64,000 nt of DNA from Stieleria magnilauensis (lineage in GTDB: Bacteria; Planctomycetota; Planctomycetia; Pirellulales; Pirellulaceae). The notes under the pieces were generated by a model. The model made no database searches. It saw nothing but the letters and a program-made list of their open reading frames with translations, and was not told the origin of the DNA. Made by a program: the position numbers and the translations under genes. The stretch lies in assembly GCA_007753675.1 (NCBI GenBank), contig CP036432.1:2702394-2766393 (forward strand), in the 5' to 3' direction. Shown in pieces: positions 59,292 to 64,000 of this stretch; position 1 is the first letter of the stretch, and each line of letters begins with the position of its first letter.

Positions 59292-60653
59292 ATGGATTCC
59301 CCCCCCGATTCAACGCAAGTCGAGATTCAGCCCACGTCGGTGCGAAAACGGATCATCGCCGTCAGCGTGTTGATGGCGTTCATGCTGTATCTGGACCGTG
59401 TCTGCCTTGGCGAAATCGTCAAGAGCGATTCCTTCCTGAACGATTTCAAGGGAGCCTCACGAGAACAAATCGGCGAGGTGTTGGGCGCGTTCTTTTTTGC
59501 CTACGCGCTCTTTCAAGTGCCTTCGGGTTGGGCCAGCGATCGGTTCGGCGGACGGATCATGTTGACGTTTTACATCCTCGCGTGGTCGCTGTTGACCGGA
59601 TGGTCGGGCATGGGAGCGACGCTGGGCGCCTTGCTGGTCGCACGACTGGCCTTCGGTGTCGCCCAAGCGGGCGCGTACGCGACCAGCAGTGGCGTGATCC
59701 GCAATTGGTTTCACTTTCGCGCCCGCGCCCAGGCCAGTTCCTTCGTCTCGATCGGCGGGCGACTCGGCGGAACGCTGGCACCATTCCTGACCACGTTTCT
59801 GGTTTATCAACTCAGCAGCTGGCGCTACGTGCTGTATCTGTATTGCGTCGTCGGGTTGATCGTCGCAGTCGCCTATTACGTGATCGTTCGAAACCGGCCG
59901 GAGGAGCATGCGGGGGTCAATGATGCGGAACTGGAACTGATCGGCCGCGCGGATCAAACGGCCGCCGAAACGGCCGCGGCGACAACAAACCTACGTGACA
60001 TCGGACCGATGATGCTGGCGATCATCCGAAGTCGCTCGCTGTGGCTCAATTCGCTGGCCCAGTTCTGTTTGGTGTTCGGTTGGGCGTTCTTGATCACCTG
60101 GCTGCCGACGTTCTTGAAAGAAGAACGCGGCGTCGAAGCGTTGCTCGGTTCGCTGATGGTCACCGGGGTGCTGGCGATCGCCATTCCCGGCCAGTTGATC
60201 GGCGGTTGGCTGGGCAATCACGCCGTCGTGCGTTTGGGTCACCGTTGGGGCCGAATCGTACCGCTGGCGGTAACGTGTTGCCTGGCCGGATTTGCCTACC
60301 TCGGCTGTTTGAGCTACCAATCGGTCTGGTGGGTGGTGGCGTGCTGTGCGATGGTGTCGCTGATGACCGATATCGGCAACCCGACGGTCTGGGCGTTCAT
60401 GCAAGATGTGGGCGGACGAAACACCGCCGCCGTGTTCGGCTGGGGGAACATGTGGGGCAACTTCGGCGCCGCGGCCAGTTCGATCGTGGTGCCGCGGTTG
60501 ATGACACTCGGCGAAGCGTCCGGCAGCGGCGAAACCTACGTGTTCGTGACCTGCGCCGGCATGTACTTCCTGGCCGCGATCGCCGTGCTCGGGACCGATG
60601 CGACCCGGCAGGTCCGCCGATCGGATTCCGAAGCGACCCCATCGGAACCTTAG
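59292..60653 (+). CDS. MFS transporter
   Basis: A 453-residue carrier. I chose the ATG at 59292 because the frame upstream overlaps the PLP enzyme gene. About 12 transmembrane helices; the family loop YALFQVPSGWASDRFGGR and the first helix VLMAFMLYLDRVCLGEIV resemble the ACS-type carrier at 17911. It begins 73 bases after the PLP enzyme gene and is followed by a 16-base minisatellite before the dipeptidase. Likely takes up the substrate of the flanking enzymes. Confidence 0.88.
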   Translation: MDSPPDSTQVEIQPTSVRKRIIAVSVLMAFMLYLDRVCLGEIVKSDSFLNDFKGASREQIGEVLGAFFFAYALFQVPSGWASDRFGGRIMLTFYILAWSLLTGWSGMGATLGALLVARLAFGVAQAGAYATSSGVIRNWFHFRARAQASSFVSIGGRLGGTLAPFLTTFLVYQLSSWRYVLYLYCVVGLIVAVAYYVIVRNRPEEHAGVNDAELELIGRADQTAAETAAATTNLRDIGPMMLAIIRSRSLWLNSLAQFCLVFGWAFLITWLPTFLKEERGVEALLGSLMVTGVLAIAIPGQLIGGWLGNHAVVRLGHRWGRIVPLAVTCCLAGFAYLGCLSYQSVWWVVACCAMVSLMTDIGNPTVWAFMQDVGGRNTAAVFGWGNMWGNFGAAASSIVVPRLMTLGEASGSGETYVFVTCAGMYFLAAIAVLGTDATRQVRRSDSEATPSEP

Positions 60654-60656
60654 CCA

Positions 60657-60732
60657 CAGCGGTTTTGTCACTCAGCGGTTTTGTCACTCAGCGGTTTTGT
60701 CACTCAGCGGTTTTGTCACTCAGCGGTTTTGT
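60657..60732. repeat. 16-bp minisatellite CAGCGGTTTTGTCACT
   Basis: Four complete head-to-tail 16-base units plus a 12-base partial one, starting four bases after the MFS stop. Units are identical, pointing to recent expansion. It sits inside the presumed operon, between the carrier and dipeptidase genes. Confidence 0.95.
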
Positions 60733-60799
60733 AATTTCCGCGTTGAACCTTCGAACCTCCCTTTCAGCTCTCCCCTCCCCTGCTCTGCCCGGACGAACG

Positions 60800-61882
60800 A
60801 TGAACTTGATCTTTGACGCCCACCTCGATCTCAGCATGAACGCGATCGAATGGAATCGGGACCTGCGGCGACCGGTGTCTGAAATCCGAGACGCCGAACG
60901 GAACTTGCCGCCGCTGATGAAGGGGCAAGGGGCCGGCGTGGTTTCGCTCAGCGACATGCGCCGCGGCGGAATCGGACTCTGTGTCGCCACCCAGATCGCC
61001 GGCTGCATGAAACCTCGCTCGTTCGTCGCCAACTGGGAATCACCGTCGCAAGCTTGGGCGATGACTCAGGGGCAACTCGCCTGGTACCGGGAGATGGAAG
61101 AACAGAACGAGATGTTTCAAATCCGGGATCTTCAAGGTTTGGAAAGCCATCTCCGACGCTGGGCCGATCCGACCGCCGCGGCCAAAGCCAACGCCCCGAT
61201 CGGGTACATCTTGTCCCTGGAAGGCGCCGATTCGATCGTCACACTGGATCATTTGGACCGTGCTTGGGAGTACGGTTTGCGGGCGCTGGGGCCATCGCAC
61301 TACGGGATCGGCCGCTATTCGATGGGGCACGACGTCGAAGGAGGTCTGCCGCACGAGGGCCGCGAATTGATTCGCCGAATGGACCAGCTGGGCATCATCC
61401 TCGACGCCACGCACCTCAACGACGCCTGTTTTTGGGAAGCCCTGGATCTGTTCGGCGGGTCGATTTGGGCCAGCCATCAGATGTGCCGCGCCTTGGTCGA
61501 CGATCCGCGGCAGTTCAGCGACGATCAAATCAAAGCGGTGATCGATCGCGGCGGCGTGCTGGGGGCAGCGTTTGACGTCTGGATGGTCGTGCCCGGATTC
61601 GTTCGGGGCCAATCTCATCCCAAGGACATGAACATCACACTCGAAGACATCGCCAACCACATCGACCACATTTGCCAATTGGCCGGCAACGCCAATCACT
61701 GTGGGTTGGGCAGTGACTTGGACGGGGGCTTTGGAAACGAACAATGCCCCCGCGATGTCGATACGATTGCCGACCTGCAGAAACTCGAAAGCCTGCTGGC
61801 CGGCCGAGGCTACAGCGAATCGGATCGTGCCGCGATCTTCCACGGCAACTTTGTCCGCGTGCTTCGCCAAGCCTGGGGCTAG
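60800..61882 (+). CDS. Membrane dipeptidase (peptidase M19 family)
   Basis: A 360-residue zinc dipeptidase of the renal dipeptidase family. The ATG at 60800 starts MNLIFDAHLDLSMNAIEW, with the metal-binding HLD near the N-terminus. Other ligands and blocks: YILSLEGAD (Glu), LDATHLND (His), WASHQMCRAL (His) and GLGSDLDGGFG. No signal peptide is visible, so it is probably cytoplasmic. Relatives cleave dipeptides, including those with a D-residue at the C-terminal side, which fits the D-amino-acid enzyme two genes upstream. Confidence 0.92.
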   Translation: MNLIFDAHLDLSMNAIEWNRDLRRPVSEIRDAERNLPPLMKGQGAGVVSLSDMRRGGIGLCVATQIAGCMKPRSFVANWESPSQAWAMTQGQLAWYREMEEQNEMFQIRDLQGLESHLRRWADPTAAAKANAPIGYILSLEGADSIVTLDHLDRAWEYGLRALGPSHYGIGRYSMGHDVEGGLPHEGRELIRRMDQLGIILDATHLNDACFWEALDLFGGSIWASHQMCRALVDDPRQFSDDQIKAVIDRGGVLGAAFDVWMVVPGFVRGQSHPKDMNITLEDIANHIDHICQLAGNANHCGLGSDLDGGFGNEQCPRDVDTIADLQKLESLLAGRGYSESDRAAIFHGNFVRVLRQAWG

Positions 61883-61924
61883 GCACACCTGCACAGGCCG
61901 TTTCGGAAAGATGTTTTAGACGCA

Positions 61925-61943
61925 CTGGAAAATCTTTTTCCAG
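61925..61943. terminator. Small AT-rich hairpin after the dipeptidase
   Basis: CTGGAAAA and TTTTCCAG form an 8-bp stem with a three-base loop, 42 bases past the stop codon. It could end the D-TA/MFS/dipeptidase transcript; no T tract follows. Confidence 0.35.
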
Positions 61944-62127
61944 AGCATTGCGAGGACCATGACTGATTGTCGGGTGTGTTCCGGCATTCGACTCCAAAAG
62001 ATGCCTTTTCTTGCATTTTCTATCACGCCCCATCGAATTGGCCCAATGCTTGCGTTAGTGGAGAGAGCAATGAGCTGAGTTGTTCGAAGCTCAATCCCCT
62101 TCTCCCCTTCCCATGAGACGTTGAGCA

Positions 62128-62982
62128 ATGAAGATGACCCTTGCGTTCGCTGCTTTGGTGGCTGGTTTTGGTGTTTTGGCAGGCAATTCCGGTGCCGACG
62201 AACCGGCTGTCAAGCAAGCCGATCGACCGACGATTCGAGACGAACGTCCCGAAAACTTGCGTGGCTGGGTGATCGTGTCCAACAGTGCCTACTGGCCGCT
62301 CTGCTACGAGGCATTGGAGAATCTGACGGAGGTGCGCAATCAAGCCGCTTCGACAGACAGCGCGGCGCTGGCCGAGTCGCTCGACAAGTGCTCCGCATGG
62401 CTCAATCTGGCCGCGTCCGCTGCCATGGTCCGTGAGGAATCGAGAATCATGACGATCGCCGACACGATCGACGAAGTGTCGGTCTGTCTGCAAGAAAACG
62501 AAACGCCGCCGACCCCGCGAGAGATTGAAGTGCTCGCAACGATGGGCGAACTGGCAGTCGCCAAGTCGCACCTGATTCGTGCCACCAGCGACCACGCACA
62601 GCGTAAAACGTCACAGTACCAGCCCAACAGGAAACCGGTTTCCGCCGAACTGGCCGCAGACGAAAAAGAGATTCGATCGGCCCGGGTCGAACGCGACCGT
62701 GACCAGTACCGCTACGACGTCGGACAATCACTCCGGCACCTGACCGTCGCCCAAGTCTACCTGCGTGCCGTCGCCGAACAAGGCGAAATCGAACTCGGTG
62801 AACTCGCATCCGAAACGGTGGCCCCGCTCCAAGGTCAGGAAACTGGCGGAGCGTTGGTGACCAAAGACATGGAGATCAACCTGCTGGCCGAGAAACTGAT
62901 GAAAGCCATCGACGCCGCACAGACTCGCCTGGCAACGGAACTGAAATGGCAATCCAAGGCCGTCGCATCGAGCGAAAACTGA
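62128..62982 (+). CDS. Secreted helical protein of unknown function
   Basis: A 284-residue protein with a clear signal peptide (MKMTLAFAALVAGFGVLAGNSGA). The rest is rich in Ala, Glu and Arg, and looks mostly helical, with TSDHAQRKTSQYQPNRKP in the middle and EKEIRSARVERDRDQYRYDVGQSLRHLTVAQVYLRAVAEQG later. No motif, cysteine pattern or membrane helix is recognised. An in-frame ATG two codons downstream (MTLAFAAL) is possible. It is transcribed alone and ends at a strong hairpin shared with the convergent gene. Confidence 0.75.
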   Translation: MKMTLAFAALVAGFGVLAGNSGADEPAVKQADRPTIRDERPENLRGWVIVSNSAYWPLCYEALENLTEVRNQAASTDSAALAESLDKCSAWLNLAASAAMVREESRIMTIADTIDEVSVCLQENETPPTPREIEVLATMGELAVAKSHLIRATSDHAQRKTSQYQPNRKPVSAELAADEKEIRSARVERDRDQYRYDVGQSLRHLTVAQVYLRAVAEQGEIELGELASETVAPLQGQETGGALVTKDMEINLLAEKLMKAIDAAQTRLATELKWQSKAVASSEN

Positions 62983-63046
62983 GCGGACGTCGTGAAGTAG
63001 TGCTCAACGAAAGGACTCCGTGGCAGTCTTGACTGCCTCGAACAAA

Positions 63047-63097
63047 CGATCGGATTGCGTCGCGATTGATTTCCGACGCAATCCGATCGTGTTTTAT
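63047..63097. terminator. Strong bidirectional hairpin terminator
   Basis: Perfect 15-bp stem (CGATCGGATTGCGTC at 63047-63061 with its complement at 63075-63089), a 13-base loop, then TGTTTTATT. It lies between two convergent genes and is the best intrinsic terminator in the window; on the minus strand the tract is weaker (GTTTGTT). Confidence 0.85.
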
Positions 63098-63127
63098 TGA
63101 TCGACCAACGGATTCGTTTCAAACGGC

Positions 63128-63943
63128 TTAGAATGGGGCGACGTCATCGTCGCGGTCACCGGCTGTTGGCACTCCGGCAAGTTGGGCCAGTTCTTCAAAC
63201 ATCTGACTCACCGCTTCGCTCGACGGCTCGTCGGCGGTGGCGATGAAGTAATCCGGTTGGATCCCGAGCTGCGTTTTGATGACCGTCGCGATTTCGGGAT
63301 CGGCATCCATCAACGTCGCCGCCATCTCAAAGTCTCGGTCGTCCAACATCTGGTCGGCGAGACTTTCCAACAAGCTGAACCAGTGCTGCAGATCACCATC
63401 GCCGTCGGGGGTGTATCGCAAGTACGCTTCAATCTCCTCGGGTGTCAGCCCCTCCCGGAGACACTTTTCCTGGTAGGCCGCGGTGATCAGTTCCTGCCAA
63501 CTCTGTTCGTCCTCCTCCCCTTCGTCACCGCCGTCATCGTATTCGTCGTACTCGTCGTCATCATCCTCCAAATCCAGCTCGTCCTCGTCGAGCGTGTACT
63601 CCATCTCCGACGCGTCCATCCGTTCCAGGTCGCGTTCGATTTCGAGATAGGAAAGGACGTTTCGATAGACGGCGTAGAACGATGCTTTTTCCAGCGCGCT
63701 CCATTTCTCGGGATCGCCGGATCCGTTCAAGGCACAGCGGGAAACCGAAAGCAATAAACTCAGTTGCTGTTGCCAATGCAATTCATCAAACAAGGTGACG
63801 CCGAAGGACCAGATCGACACGTAGTCCTCGCTCCCGTCAAACAGCGCCTCGCGGAAAACATCCAGCATCACTCCGAGCGACTCGCGGTACAACGCCGCAT
63901 GCGTGCCGGTCAACTGATGCGATTCATTGGGGTCAAAGATCAC
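63128..63943 (-). CDS. Acidic protein of unknown function
   Basis: A 271-residue cytoplasmic-looking protein without signal peptide. Residues 1-115 are helical (LYRESLGVMLDVFREALFDGSEDYVSIWSFGVTLFDELHWQQQLSLLLSVSRCAL). A very acidic low-complexity hinge follows at about 116-148 (DELDLEDDDDEYDEYDDGG). A second helical part with LTPEEIEAYL comes after it. The acidic run resembles nucleic-acid-mimic or protein-binding linkers, but no family is recognised. Its transcript would end at the bidirectional terminator at 63047. Confidence 0.75.
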   Translation of the reverse strand: MIFDPNESHQLTGTHAALYRESLGVMLDVFREALFDGSEDYVSIWSFGVTLFDELHWQQQLSLLLSVSRCALNGSGDPEKWSALEKASFYAVYRNVLSYLEIERDLERMDASEMEYTLDEDELDLEDDDDEYDEYDDGGDEGEEDEQSWQELITAAYQEKCLREGLTPEEIEAYLRYTPDGDGDLQHWFSLLESLADQMLDDRDFEMAATLMDADPEIATVIKTQLGIQPDYFIATADEPSSEAVSQMFEELAQLAGVPTAGDRDDDVAPF

Positions 63944-64000
63944 CTTGTCTCTCCATGGGGAGGCGATGGGGACGCGACATGCACGCCACGTGAACGCAAC

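Overview
The window looks like a piece of a planctomycete chromosome, most likely from the Pirellulales (Rhodopirellula and relatives). The evidence is lineage-typical gene families: two DUF1549/DUF1553 cytochrome-like genes each followed by a DUF1501 gene, a DUF1080 plus sugar-dehydrogenase fusion, a transmembrane Ser/Thr kinase, a PEP-CTERM protein, and a giant surface protein that starts with a PLESRRLLAGD signal and ends in a dockerin-like pair. Shine-Dalgarno sequences are rare, and many intergenic gaps carry palindromic or tandem repeats. No tRNA, rRNA, CRISPR array, transposase or phage gene was recognised.

Layout. 136-7080 (minus) is a tightly coupled seven-gene operon: SPFH/GYF-2 protein, AdoMet decarboxylase (SpeD), a double zinc-ribbon DUF4178 membrane protein, a tiny Gly-rich membrane peptide, DUF350, a membrane-embedded aminopropyltransferase (SpeE-like), and a flavin amine-oxidase-like lipoprotein. 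It couples polyamine chemistry to membrane proteins and is the best candidate for an under-described system. 7479-14716 holds polA, a repeat array, a PEP-CTERM protein, a TIM-barrel isomerase, a BamB-like propeller protein and rsmE. 14734-19212 (minus) is a four-gene sugar-acid-type catabolic operon: MFS transporter, Gfo/Idh dehydrogenase, cyclase-family hydrolase and DUF1537 kinase. 19213-20391 is a gene-free island of palindromes.

20392-27158 carries a ribbon-helix-helix-like protein, two minisatellites, a FlgI-like/HEAT lipoprotein, pdxJ and thrS. 27159-36643 (plus) carries the kinase, the dockerin surface protein, bioA and the DUF1080/dehydrogenase fusion. 36679-40654 (minus) is the first DUF1501/PSD1 pair, followed by a flippase-like membrane protein. 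rpoC and rpoB fill 42216-50558 and are not preceded here by ribosomal stalk protein genes. A DUF5658-like membrane protein, a second and larger repeat array, and a second DUF1501/PSD1 pair follow to 57936. 58067-61882 (plus) groups a D-threonine-aldolase-like PLP enzyme, an MFS carrier and an M19 dipeptidase, a plausible D-amino-acid or dipeptide salvage unit. Two unrecognised proteins converge on a strong bidirectional hairpin terminator at the right end.

Repeats matter here. Two GACGAGGCGACGAG arrays, 42 kb apart, both end in the same 23-bp-stem hairpin with a 22-nt loop. Two 133-bp nested-palindrome elements lie in opposite orientation 31 kb apart. Both look like dispersed, possibly mobilised non-coding elements.
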